Positions 1 through 7,809 of a stretch of DNA of 64,000 bases are shown piece by piece. Location: the NCBI RefSeq assembly GCF_026967795.1, contig NZ_JAPVBH010000003.1, positions 615,793 through 679,792 on the forward strand, read 5' to 3'. Below the pieces are notes generated by a model. That model was not told the DNA's origin. It was given only the letters and a program-made list of their open reading frames with translations, and did not search any database. Each line of letters opens with the position of its first letter. Position 1 is the stretch's first letter. Position numbers and translations under genes: made by a program. The stretch comes from Modestobacter sp. VKM Ac-2986 (GTDB taxonomy: Bacteria > Actinomycetota > Actinomycetes > Mycobacteriales > Geodermatophilaceae).

Positions 1-1
1 C

Positions 2-175
2 CGCTACGGCGCCGAGCCGGCGCGGATCGAGGTGCTCGACGCACGCTCGGTCACCTCGCTCAGCGGCGCCGCCCTGGAGCTCGTGCGCGACCACCTGGAC
101 GTCGCCGCGTTGGGCGGGCGCAGCGTGCAGGTGCACCGCTCCCCCGCGGTCGACCGGCTGTTCCCGACCGACTGA
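2..175 (+). CDS. C-terminal fragment, possible STAS-domain protein (partial)
   Basis: The window opens inside a reading frame that runs 57 codons to a TGA at 173-175; the 5' part lies outside. The visible tail has the pattern LDARSVTSLSGAALELV followed by GRSVQVHRSPAVDRLF. This resembles the end of STAS domains (anti-sigma-factor antagonist fold), where a strand with a hydroxyl-rich loop is followed by a helix, then a strand and a short helix carrying SPAV..LF. The resemblance is weak because the diagnostic Asp-Ser phosphorylation loop is not clear (LSGAAL in place of DSSGL). Frame and codon use look genuinely coding. Any STAS role (partner-switching regulation) is inference from this short piece. 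Confidence 0.45.
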   Translation, partial: RYGAEPARIEVLDARSVTSLSGAALELVRDHLDVAALGGRSVQVHRSPAVDRLFPTD

Positions 176-191
176 CCCGGCCCTCGGTCGG
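164..191 (+). terminator. hairpin across the stop of the partial gene
   Basis: An 8-bp inverted repeat with core arms GACCGA and TCGGTC overlaps the stop codon of the partial gene and closes a 12-base loop. There is no T-tract, as is usual for terminators in this GC-rich genome. Termination is inferred. Confidence 0.35.
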
Positions 192-625
192 CCCCGGACG
201 GCGGGACCCACGCGGCACGGACCACCGCGACGGCGACCCCGTCCACCGTCGACCGTGCACTGGTGGGCGTCCCGGCTCGACGAGACGACCACCAGCGCAC
301 ACCCGACGCGCCCGGGACAGCTCGCCGTCGGCCGACAGCGGCCAGCCCCCCTCAGGTGTCACCCGTGGGTGTCACCGCATGCGGGCACGGCCCTGACCGC
401 CGCCCTCCAGCGGTCCCCTGCGGTGCTCCTGCGCTGTCCGTGACTGCTGCACTCACCCGTCCGGTGACGTTGGGTAACCCGCTGGTGTGACGATGAGTGA
501 CGGCATCCGGGCAGTTCTCTACGGTCGGTGACGATCGCTCGAGGACGCGGCCGGTGCTGTCCCCCTCCCGCGCGGTCGTCCATGACCGTGTGCGGCTGGT
601 GCCGCAGGGAGAAGAGGTGTGCTCG
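176..625. other. 450-bp non-coding region upstream of the lipoprotein/GT2 pair
   Basis: No frame here has both coding character and a ribosome-binding site. The region holds two direct copies of GGTGTCACC at 355-363 and 368-376, exactly 13 bases apart and possibly a protein-binding site, and a promoter-like pair further down (497-525). Nothing else could be recognised. Confidence 0.5.
497..525 (+). promoter_or_regulatory. candidate promoter of lipoprotein/GT2 operon
   Basis: GTGACG (497-502) and TACGGT (520-525) are separated by 17 bases and fit an actinobacterial housekeeping -35/-10 pair (TANNNT -10). The expected start near 532 would give a leader of about 94 bases before the ATG at 626. 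This is pattern-based only. Confidence 0.4.
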
Positions 626-1279
626 ATGCGAGCAGGTGGAGCACGGCGGGGTGCAGTCGGACTGGGGGCCGCGCTGACGTTCGGGGCGCTGCTGACCGGC
701 TGCCAGCTGCCCGACGTCGGCATGAGCCCGGGGCTCTCGGCCGCAGCGGCGGAGACCTCGGCGGCGACGACCTCGGCCGCCCCGGCGACCACGGCCGGGC
801 CCGCAATCACGCCGGTCGCCGAGGAGGCCCCGGTCACCCCGGTGCGCAGCGCCGGCGACCTGGACACCGGGTCGGTGACCCACACGGTGGCCGCCGGCGA
901 CCGGGACGTCGTCATCGACTGGTGGACCGACCAGGAGGCCGTCTCCTGGACCGCCGCCGACGCCAAGACGATCCAGCTGGCCGCGCACGTCGAGGGCGGC
1001 ACGGCACGGCAGGCCGTGAAGGTCACCCGCTTCGCCGCCACCGCCGACGACGGCACGACCCGCACCACGGTCACCGAGGACCGCGGCGAGTTCGTCCTCA
1101 CCCCGCCCTTCGACTACACCAGCGCGCTCAACGTGGCCCCGTCGGCCGCCACCGCCACCCAGCTCACCGTGTACGTGCAGTTCGACCTGCTCGTCGAGAC
1201 CGCCATCGGCTCGGGCGAGTACTTCCGACAGACCGTCCAGGACAGCATCGAGCTGCCCCTCCTGCAGGAGACCTCATGA
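626..1279 (+). CDS. putative lipoprotein of unknown function
   Basis: The product is 217 residues. The ATG at 626 is preferred because GGGAGAAGAGG lies just upstream and because it places a short basic n-region (MRAGGARRG), a hydrophobic stretch and the lipobox LLTGC (Cys26) at the N-terminus, which indicates a lipid-anchored exported protein. Residues about 35-65 are an Ala/Thr/Pro-rich linker typical of exported actinobacterial proteins. The remaining ~150 residues look like a beta-rich domain; I do not recognise the family. The stop overlaps the start of the downstream glycosyltransferase (ATGA), so the two are probably translationally coupled and work together at the envelope. The role of this protein in the glycosyltransferase reaction is unknown. 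Confidence 0.8.
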   Translation: MRAGGARRGAVGLGAALTFGALLTGCQLPDVGMSPGLSAAAAETSAATTSAAPATTAGPAITPVAEEAPVTPVRSAGDLDTGSVTHTVAAGDRDVVIDWWTDQEAVSWTAADAKTIQLAAHVEGGTARQAVKVTRFAATADDGTTRTTVTEDRGEFVLTPPFDYTSALNVAPSAATATQLTVYVQFDLLVETAIGSGEYFRQTVQDSIELPLLQETS

Positions 1280-2757
1280 CCGAGCTCGTCGTCCCGGGCA
1301 TGCGCCGGGCCACCGACCGCATCCAGCTGCTGGCCCGGGGCACGGTGGTGCCGCCGGACATCTCCTCCCTCGTCCCCGACGAGTGGGCCGACCAGCGGTC
1401 GGGCAGCGAGCGGCGCACCGCCACGATCAGCTGCATCATCCCGGCCTACAACGAGGAGGGGACGATCGCCGCCGTCCTCACCTCGCTGCTGTCCCAGACC
1501 CGGCTGCCCGACGTGATCCACGTGATCATCAACAACACCGACGACGACACCCCCGAGATCGCCCGCAGCTTCGAGGGCGCGCACGAGCGGGTCGTCAAGG
1601 GCGAGCTGTTCCGCACCGTGGTGCACGTGCACGACATCGGGGAGAACGCGGACAAGAAGGTCGGCGCCCTCAACATCGGCTACCACCTCAGCCGCGGGTA
1701 CGACTACATCCTCGGCGTGGACGGCGACACCACCCTGGACCGCCGCTGCGTGGAGTGGCTGGAGAAGGAGATGGTCACCGACCCCCGCATCGGTGGGCTG
1801 TCGGCCGTCTACAGCTTCGACAAGTCCAAGGTCCACGGGGCGATGGCGCGCTTCCTGCTGGCCGGCCAGCGGGCCCAGTTCGCCGGGTTCAACATGGACA
1901 ACCTCGTCCGCGGCCGCAACATGGCCGTCCTCGGCGGGCAGTGCAGCCTCTTCAGCGTCCGGGCCCTGGAGACGGTCATGTACCGCCACCACCAGTCCTC
2001 CCCCTGGGTGCGCGACTCCGAGGTCGAGGACTCCAAGCTCTCGCTGCAGATCAAGGACGCCGGGTTCAACACCAAGATCAGCGCCCGGGCCCGGGCCTAC
2101 GTGGGCCCGATGACCGACCTGCGCTCGCTGCACGGCCAGCAGGTCAAGTGGAACTTCGGTGGCATCGACCTGCTGTGGCCGGGCCAGCGCGGGGACAACA
2201 AGGGCCAGCCGCTGCACCCGAACCTGCGGCTGCGCTGGTACGAGAACATCTCGATGGTCTTCAACATCAGCACCCGGATGGCCTTCGCCCTGCTGCTGGC
2301 CGCCGCGCTGTCGATCGACGCGTTCGTGTTCAACCCGGTGTGGCTGATCCCGCCGGCGGTGGCGACCCTGCTGAACCTGCGGATCGCGGCGTCGATGCAC
2401 GACAAGAGCGCGACGGACATCCTCTACGCCGTGCTCATCGCCCCGGCCGAGCTCTACATGTGGGTCCGGATGGGCCACTTCGTCACCGCCTGGGTGCAGT
2501 TCCTGGCCCGGGTGGAGAAGGACAACTGGGCCGCCCAGGCGGCTGCCGAGCGCGGGCGCGGCTCGGCCTACGTGATGCCGGCGCTGTGCGCGGTCGCCAC
2601 GTTCACGGTGCTGATCTTCGCCTGGAGCCAGCAGAGCGTGGGCGTGCAGTCGGCGATCCTGTCGATCGGCTGGCCGGTGCTCTACCTGGTCACCGTGCTG
2701 CAGACGCTGTTCATGATCAAGAAGCTGGTGCGCCGCCAGCGCGGCTTCACCGTCTGA
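1276..2757 (+). CDS. membrane GT2 family glycosyltransferase
   Basis: The product is 493 residues, starting at the ATG that overlaps the lipoprotein stop. A GT-A domain begins at about residue 48 with the family opening SCIIPAYNEEGT. The metal/nucleotide-binding DGD is at 149-151, the acceptor-site acidic motif is VEDSKLS (Glu251-Asp252), and QQVKW (288-292) corresponds to the Q-x-x-R/K-W motif of processive polysaccharide synthases (cellulose, hyaluronan and chitin synthase type). About five membrane segments follow (roughly 335-350, 353-372, 382-395, 432-451, 458-481). The family transfers sugars from nucleotide sugars and often couples synthesis to export through the membrane; the sugar and product cannot be read here. 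A strong hairpin follows the stop, so this is likely a two-gene operon. Confidence 0.85.
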   Translation: MTELVVPGMRRATDRIQLLARGTVVPPDISSLVPDEWADQRSGSERRTATISCIIPAYNEEGTIAAVLTSLLSQTRLPDVIHVIINNTDDDTPEIARSFEGAHERVVKGELFRTVVHVHDIGENADKKVGALNIGYHLSRGYDYILGVDGDTTLDRRCVEWLEKEMVTDPRIGGLSAVYSFDKSKVHGAMARFLLAGQRAQFAGFNMDNLVRGRNMAVLGGQCSLFSVRALETVMYRHHQSSPWVRDSEVEDSKLSLQIKDAGFNTKISARARAYVGPMTDLRSLHGQQVKWNFGGIDLLWPGQRGDNKGQPLHPNLRLRWYENISMVFNISTRMAFALLLAAALSIDAFVFNPVWLIPPAVATLLNLRIAASMHDKSATDILYAVLIAPAELYMWVRMGHFVTAWVQFLARVEKDNWAAQAAAERGRGSAYVMPALCAVATFTVLIFAWSQQSVGVQSAILSIGWPVLYLVTVLQTLFMIKKLVRRQRGFTV

Positions 2758-2762
2758 CCCGA

Positions 2763-2798
2763 ACCGGCTGTCAGGTCCTCGGGGACCTGACAGCCGGT
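2763..2798 (+). terminator. terminator after GT2 gene
   Basis: A perfect 16-bp stem (left arm ACCGGCTGTCAGGTCC) closes a TCGG tetraloop five bases after the GT2 stop. No T-run follows. It probably ends the lipoprotein/GT2 transcript. Confidence 0.8.
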
Positions 2799-2831
2799 GC
2801 GGCGTCGTCCCGGTGGGGCCGGACGTCGCAG

Positions 2832-2837
2832 TAGCCT
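2832..2837 (+). promoter_or_regulatory. candidate -10 (TAGCCT) for GGDEF gene
   Basis: TAGCCT fits the TANNNT actinobacterial -10 and lies about 65 bases before the GTG start at 2903. No convincing -35 was seen. Confidence 0.3.
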
Positions 2838-2902
2838 CCGCTGGCGCAGCGGCGGGACCGGCCCGTCCCCGCGTCCGGCCGGGACGGCGAGAGGGGTTGC
2901 TG

Positions 2903-4378
2903 GTGCACGGCAGGTCGCGGGGCTTCCTGGTGGTGCTGACCCTCCTGGGGCTCGCCTCGGTCGGCGTGGAGCTGACCCGGTCGGCCCCGGCACTCGCGCA
3001 GGCACCGGGCACCTGGGCGGTCACCACCGCCGTCGTCGCCCTGTTGCTGTTCTCCCCGGTGACCGTCGGCCGCCGTGACCGGGCCACCCACATGACCTTC
3101 GGCGAGACGGCCGCCGTCCTCGCCTACGCCGTCCTGGCCCCGGCGGCAGCGGCCCTCTCCCTCGGCGCCGCCGCGCTGGTGCTGGTGCTGTCGCTGCGCA
3201 CCAGCGCGGTCAACCGGCTGTTCAACGCCACCTCGACGCTGACCGCCGCGGCGGCCGGCGCGCTGACCGTGGCCGCGCTCTCCGGGCACGCCCCCCGGCT
3301 GGGAGCCGCCGCCGCTGCCGCCGTGGTCTTCGGCACCGTGAGCCACCTGCAGGTCGTCACCGTGCTGAGCCTGACCCGGGGACGGCTGATCGCGGGGTTC
3401 ACCAGCGGGCTGCGCCAGCTCGCCGTGGTCGAGACCGCCGGGGTGGTGCTCGGGCTGCTCCTGGCGCCCCTGCTGGTCCGCGACCCGGCGGGCGCCTGGC
3501 GGCTGCTGCCGCTGCTGGCGGTCCTGGCGGTGCTCAGCCGGCGGTACACCCGGCTGGCCACCGAGCGGGACCTGCTCGACGCGCTGGCCGAGGCCACCGC
3601 CGAACTGCACGCCACCCTGCACCCGGACCGGGTGCTCGACGCCCTGCACGCGCACGCCACCCGCCTGCTGCCCCGCAGCGAGGTCGCGCTGCAGCCGGGG
3701 CCGCCGCAGCCCCACCAGGTGGGGGACGTGGTGGCCGACGACACCCTGTGGCTGGTGGCCCGCACCGGGGTGGCGCAGGTCGGCGTCCCGGCCGAGCAGC
3801 GGGTGCTGCACGGGCTCACGGCCGCGGCGCGCCGGGCCCTGGACAACGCCCGCCTGCACCGTCAGGTCGAGGAGCAGGCACTCACCGACGCCCTGACCGG
3901 CGTGCCGAACCGGGCGGCGCTGGTGCGGCACCTGACGCGGGAACTGGCCCGGGCCCACCGCCACGGCAGCTCCATCGGGCTGCTCTTCCTCGACCTCGAC
4001 GGGTTCAAGCGGGTCAACGACGTGCACGGGCACGAGGCGGGCGACGCCCTGCTCTGCGACGTCGCCGCCCAGCTGCGCGGTGCGGTGCGGACCGAGGACC
4101 TCGTGGCCCGGCTGGCCGGCGACGAGTTCTGCGTCGTGCTGGACGGCATGGCCGACCGGGCGCAGGCGAGTGGGGTGGCCGAGGACCTGCGGAGCCGGCT
4201 GGAACGCGGCCTGGGTGCACGCGGGGTCGGCGTCAGCCTCGGCCTGGCGCTCGGCCCCGGGGACGGCGACGACCCGGCCGCGCTGCTGCGTGCGGCGGAC
4301 GAGGCGATGTACGCCGACAAGACCGCCCGCGCCCGCACCGGCGCCTCGTCCGCCCGCCCGGCCGCCGTCGACGACTGA
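2903..4378 (+). CDS. membrane-anchored GGDEF-domain protein (putative diguanylate cyclase)
   Basis: The product is 491 residues. The GTG at 2903 is chosen because GAGAGGGG ends six bases before it; an ATG at 2813 in the same frame has no such site and lies within 16 bases of the upstream hairpin. About 200 N-terminal residues are hydrophobic with several membrane segments, followed by a short linker region (GAF-like at best) and a C-terminal GGDEF domain beginning near DALTGVPNRAAL. The active-site loop reads AGDEF (Ala405-Phe409) instead of GGDEF, a variant found in some active enzymes. LDLDGFKRVND supplies the metal-binding Asp region. Likely role: synthesis of cyclic di-GMP at the membrane in response to an unknown signal. 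No EAL domain is present. Confidence 0.85.
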   Translation: MHGRSRGFLVVLTLLGLASVGVELTRSAPALAQAPGTWAVTTAVVALLLFSPVTVGRRDRATHMTFGETAAVLAYAVLAPAAAALSLGAAALVLVLSLRTSAVNRLFNATSTLTAAAAGALTVAALSGHAPRLGAAAAAAVVFGTVSHLQVVTVLSLTRGRLIAGFTSGLRQLAVVETAGVVLGLLLAPLLVRDPAGAWRLLPLLAVLAVLSRRYTRLATERDLLDALAEATAELHATLHPDRVLDALHAHATRLLPRSEVALQPGPPQPHQVGDVVADDTLWLVARTGVAQVGVPAEQRVLHGLTAAARRALDNARLHRQVEEQALTDALTGVPNRAALVRHLTRELARAHRHGSSIGLLFLDLDGFKRVNDVHGHEAGDALLCDVAAQLRGAVRTEDLVARLAGDEFCVVLDGMADRAQASGVAEDLRSRLERGLGARGVGVSLGLALGPGDGDDPAALLRAADEAMYADKTARARTGASSARPAAVDD

Positions 4379-4414
4379 CCCGTCCTCCCCCGGCCGGGAG
4401 CGGCCCGGGTGCGG

Positions 4415-5371
4415 TCAGAGGAGCCGGTTGGTCCACAGCAGCGAGGCGACGATGCCGAGGAAGGCGAAGAGCAGGCCGCCGCGGACGAACCACGGGCTGA
4501 TGTCCTGGGCCTCGGTCGTGTAGCCGATCTGGCTGCCGAGGTCCTCGTACACCTGCTCCAGCTCCGCGGCGCTCGCCGCCTCGCTGTAGCTGCCGCCGGT
4601 CTCGTCGGCGATGTCCTCCAGCGTCGAGCGGTCGACCGGCACCGGGAAGCGCTCGCCGTTGAGGTCCAGGACGCCGTAGTCGGTGCCGAAGGCGATCGTG
4701 GACACCGGCACCTGGGCCGCCACAGCCGCCTCGACGGCCTGGGTCGTCTCCCGGCCCACCGTGTTGTAGCCGTCGGACAGCAGCACCACCCGGGCCGGCG
4801 GCACCTCCTCGCCGCCGGTCTGCAGCGTCGACTGGAAGTTCGTCACCGCGCTCAGCGAGGTGAACACCGCCTCCCCGATGGCGGTCGCCTCGGCCAGCTG
4901 CAGGTTGCGCAGCGCGGTGCGCACCTGCTCGCGGTCGGTCGTCGGGGTGACCAGCGTGGTCGCCGTCCCGGCGAAGGACACCAGCCCGAGGTTGATCCGG
5001 GCGGGCAGGACGTCGACGAACTGCTCGGCCGCCACCTGCATGGCCTGGAAGCGGTCGGGCTCGATGTCGGTGGCCCGCATGGACAGCGAGACGTCGACGG
5101 TCATGATCACCGTCGCCCGTTCCCGCGGCACCCGGACCTCGGTGCTGGGCACCGCCAGGGAGGTCACCAGCACCGCCAGGCCCGCGGCCACCAGACCGAA
5201 GGCCACGTGCCGGCGCCACCCGGCCCGCTTGGGCACCAGCGAGCCGAGCAGTGCGACGTTGGTGAAGCGCGCGGCGTACTTCGCGCGACGCAGCTGCAGG
5301 ACCACGTACAGCGCGACCAGCGCTCCGACGGCGAGCAGCGCCACCAGCCACCACGGGGACTGGAAGGTCAT
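4415..5371 (-). CDS. VWA-domain membrane protein (BatA/Rv1481 type)
   Basis: The product is 318 residues. Two membrane segments (about 8-26 and 56-74) precede a von Willebrand factor A domain with an intact metal-ion-dependent adhesion site, DVSLS (Asp93, Ser95, Ser97), and a later LLSDGYNT motif; a C-terminal membrane segment spans about 294-314. It is the third gene of a moxR-DUF58-VWA unit, its ATG overlapping the DUF58 stop by four bases. MoxR ATPases with DUF58 and VWA partners act as metal-dependent chaperone or assembly systems, and the M. tuberculosis equivalent (Rv1479-Rv1481) also lies next to ripA. The target protein is not known here, but a cell-envelope function is likely. Confidence 0.85.
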   Translation of the reverse strand: MTFQSPWWLVALLAVGALVALYVVLQLRRAKYAARFTNVALLGSLVPKRAGWRRHVAFGLVAAGLAVLVTSLAVPSTEVRVPRERATVIMTVDVSLSMRATDIEPDRFQAMQVAAEQFVDVLPARINLGLVSFAGTATTLVTPTTDREQVRTALRNLQLAEATAIGEAVFTSLSAVTNFQSTLQTGGEEVPPARVVLLSDGYNTVGRETTQAVEAAVAAQVPVSTIAFGTDYGVLDLNGERFPVPVDRSTLEDIADETGGSYSEAASAAELEQVYEDLGSQIGYTTEAQDISPWFVRGGLLFAFLGIVASLLWTNRLL

Positions 5372-6330
5372 CGGGAGGCTCCTCCGTTGCCGGCACGCCG
5401 GCGGTGGGCGACGTAGGCGACGACGTCGGCCATCCAGTCGCGGTCGGTCTGCAGCCGCAGGTGCCCTGCACCCGTCCGGCGCAGGGCGGCGGCGATCTCC
5501 GCCCGCTGGGCGGCGGCGCCCTCGGCGAAGCGGCGGCGCACGTCGGCGTTGCCGGTGGGCACCTCGAGGGTCTGCCCGCTCTCCGGGTCCACGACGGTGA
5601 GCAGGCCGACGTCGGCCAGCTCCAGCTCGCGCGGGTCGACGACCTCGATGGCCAGCAGCTCGTGGCGGGCCGACAGCCCCCGCAGCGGGCGCTCCCAGTC
5701 CAGGTCGCCGAGGAAGTCCGAGATCACCACGACCAGCCCGCGGCGGCGCGGTGGACGGCGCAGCGAGTCGATCGCGGTGGCCAGGTCACCGCGGCGTCCG
5801 CTCCCGGCCCGCGGGGTGTCCACCACGGCGCGCAGCAGCCGGTCGACCGCCAGCCGGCCCGGCACCGCCGGGTACCGGTCGACCCGCTCGCCGGTGGTCA
5901 CCACGGCGCCGAGCCGGTTGCCGCCCCGCACGGTCAGGTGGCCGACCGCGGCCAGGCCGGCGATGGCCAGGTCGCGCTTCTCCGAGTCCGCGGTGCCGAA
6001 GTCCAGGCTGGCGGACAGGTCCAGCACCACCCAGGTCTCCAGCTCGCGGTCGGCCACGGTCTCCCGGACGTGCGGCGACTGGGTGCGCGCGGTCACCGCC
6101 CAGTCCATCCGGCGGACGTCGTCGCCGGGGTGGTACGTGCGGGCGTCGCCGGCCTCGCTGCCCGAGCCCGGGACCAGGCCGAGGTGGTCGCCCTGCAGCA
6201 ACCCGTCCAGCCGGCGCCGGATGGTCAGCTCCAGCCGGCGCAGCAGCACCGCCGAGGACGTCCCCGGCCCGAAGTGCGGCGGGGCGCCGCCGGTGCCGGC
6301 CGGCGCCCCCGCCGGGCTCGGCCCGGTCAT
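5368..6330 (-). CDS. DUF58 domain protein (Rv1480 type)
   Basis: The product is 320 residues. Its ATG (6330-6328) overlaps the moxR stop, and its own TGA overlaps the VWA start, so the three genes are tightly coupled. The DUF58 core is visible as PGDDVRRMDWAVTART followed by a VWA-like fold segment (WVVLDLSASLDFG). The N-terminus (first ~20 residues) is Gly/Pro/Ala-rich. DUF58 proteins are cytoplasmic or membrane-proximal partners of MoxR ATPases; biochemical function is not established. I see no membrane segment. Confidence 0.85.
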   Translation of the reverse strand: MTGPSPAGAPAGTGGAPPHFGPGTSSAVLLRRLELTIRRRLDGLLQGDHLGLVPGSGSEAGDARTYHPGDDVRRMDWAVTARTQSPHVRETVADRELETWVVLDLSASLDFGTADSEKRDLAIAGLAAVGHLTVRGGNRLGAVVTTGERVDRYPAVPGRLAVDRLLRAVVDTPRAGSGRRGDLATAIDSLRRPPRRRGLVVVISDFLGDLDWERPLRGLSARHELLAIEVVDPRELELADVGLLTVVDPESGQTLEVPTGNADVRRRFAEGAAAQRAEIAAALRRTGAGHLRLQTDRDWMADVVAYVAHRRRAGNGGASR

Positions 6331-7616
6331 CCCGGCTGCGGGCCCGAGCCGCCGTCGGGCCGGCCGCCCTGCTGCTGCGGGCCCTGCTGGAACGGCCCCT
6401 GCTGGTAGGGCGCCTGCCGGAACTGGTCCGAGGGGAACTGGCCCTGCGGGTGGCCGCCCTGCTGCGGCCTCCCCTGGCCGTTGGCGGAGGCGTGCGCGCC
6501 GGCGGGCACGCGCTGCGCGGCGCCGTCCGGCGGGCCGTACTGACCACCCGGCCCGGGCACCATCGGGCCACCGGGGGCCGCGGGTCCGAACCCGTCGGCA
6601 CGCTGCCGTGGGGTGACCTGCGGCAGCGGGACGCTCTGCAGCACCCGCTTGACGACGTGGTCGGCGGGCACGCCGTCGGCCAGCGCGTCGTAGGAGAGCA
6701 CCAGGCGGTGCCGCAGCACGTCGGCGGTCACGTCCAGCACGTCCTGGGGCAGCACGTAGTCGCGGCCGCGGATCAGCGCGAGCGCCCGGCTGGCGGCGAT
6801 CAGGCCCAGCGAGGCGCGCGGGCTGGCCCCGTAGGAGACCCAGTTGGCCACGTCGGGCATGCCGTGCTCCGCGGGCGCCCGGGTCGCCACCACCAGCCGG
6901 ACGACGTAGTCGACCAGCGCGTGGTGGACGAAGACCTGCGAGGCGGTGCGCTGCAGCCGCCGGACGTCGTCCGGGCCGAGGACCGTCTGCGGCGTCGGCG
7001 GGGTCTGCCCCATCCGGTAGATGATCTCCCGCTCCTCCTCCGGGCTCGGGTAGTCCACGAGCACCTTGAGCAGGAACCGGTCGCGCTGAGCCTCGGGCAG
7101 CGGGTAGACGCCCTCGTTCTCGATCGGGTTCTGGGTGGCCAGCACCAGGAACGGGTCGGGCAGCTTGTGCGTGACCCCGCCGATCGACACCTGTCGCTCG
7201 GCCATGACCTCCAGCAGCGCCGACTGCACCTTCGCCGGCGCGCGGTTGATCTCGTCGGCGAGCACGAAGTTGGCGAACACCGGGCCCAGCTCGGTGTCGA
7301 AGGCGTCCTGGCCGGCCTTGTAGATGCGGGTGCCGATGATGTCGGCCGGCACCAGGTCCGGGGTGAACTGCAGGCGGGAGAAGTGCCCCCCGACGACGGT
7401 GGCCAGGGTCTCCACCGCCAGGGTCTTGGCGACGCCGGGCACGCCCTCCAGGAGCACGTGGCCGCGGGCCAGCAGGCCCACCAGCATCCGTTCCACCAGC
7501 CGGTCCTGACCGACGATGACCCGCTTGATCTCGAACAGCGCACGCTCGAGCTGAGCGGCGTCCACCGACGGTGGGGTGGGCTGGTCGGGGACGGACTGGC
7601 TTCCGGCAGCGGTCAC
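6327..7616 (-). CDS. MoxR-family AAA+ ATPase (MoxR1-like) with Gln/Gly/Pro-rich tail
   Basis: The GTG at 7616 is preferred because GGTGGAG lies about nine bases upstream; a GTG at 7634 is also possible and adds six residues, giving 435. Numbering from 7634, Walker A is GVPGVAKT (64-71), Walker B ends in LADEINR (about 125-131), and ASPRASLGL and DVLRHRLVLSYDA mark the lid domain. Residues after about 345 form a low-complexity tail rich in Gln, Gly and Pro with repeated QQGP units, longer than I recall for mycobacterial MoxR1. It heads the moxR-DUF58-VWA operon, just downstream of the RipA-like gene. MoxR proteins are ATP-driven chaperones for metal-cofactor or envelope proteins. Confidence 0.85.
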   Translation of the reverse strand: MTAAGSQSVPDQPTPPSVDAAQLERALFEIKRVIVGQDRLVERMLVGLLARGHVLLEGVPGVAKTLAVETLATVVGGHFSRLQFTPDLVPADIIGTRIYKAGQDAFDTELGPVFANFVLADEINRAPAKVQSALLEVMAERQVSIGGVTHKLPDPFLVLATQNPIENEGVYPLPEAQRDRFLLKVLVDYPSPEEEREIIYRMGQTPPTPQTVLGPDDVRRLQRTASQVFVHHALVDYVVRLVVATRAPAEHGMPDVANWVSYGASPRASLGLIAASRALALIRGRDYVLPQDVLDVTADVLRHRLVLSYDALADGVPADHVVKRVLQSVPLPQVTPRQRADGFGPAAPGGPMVPGPGGQYGPPDGAAQRVPAGAHASANGQGRPQQGGHPQGQFPSDQFRQAPYQQGPFQQGPQQQGGRPDGGSGPQPG

Positions 7617-7730
7617 CGGCCCAGTCTCCACCACCTGGCTGTGCCGGCCACCGACGCGGCGACGGAAAGGGGTCGGGCGGCGTCGCCGGAACCGCCCGAC
7701 GCACCGCCGGGGCTGCTAACCTCGGAGGTG

Positions 7731-7762
7731 CGTCGGGCAGCTCCCCCCGTGGCTGCCCGACG
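7731..7762 (-). terminator. second hairpin between ripA-like gene and moxR
   Basis: A perfect 10-bp inverted repeat (CGTCGGGCAG and its complement), extendable by one pair, encloses a 12-base loop. It follows the first hairpin at 7776-7806 in the direction of transcription. It may back up termination or sit in the moxR leader. Confidence 0.5.
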
Positions 7763-7775
7763 CCCTTCCCCCGCA

Positions 7776-7806
7776 CCCCCGGCCCCCGCAGGACGCGGGC
7801 CGGGGA
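7776..7806 (-). terminator. terminator of RipA-like gene
   Basis: Arms CCCCGGCC and GGCCGGGG flank a short loop four bases after the RipA-like stop. The GC-rich stem without a T-tract is typical of this window. Confidence 0.65.
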
Positions 7807-7809
7807 CGC

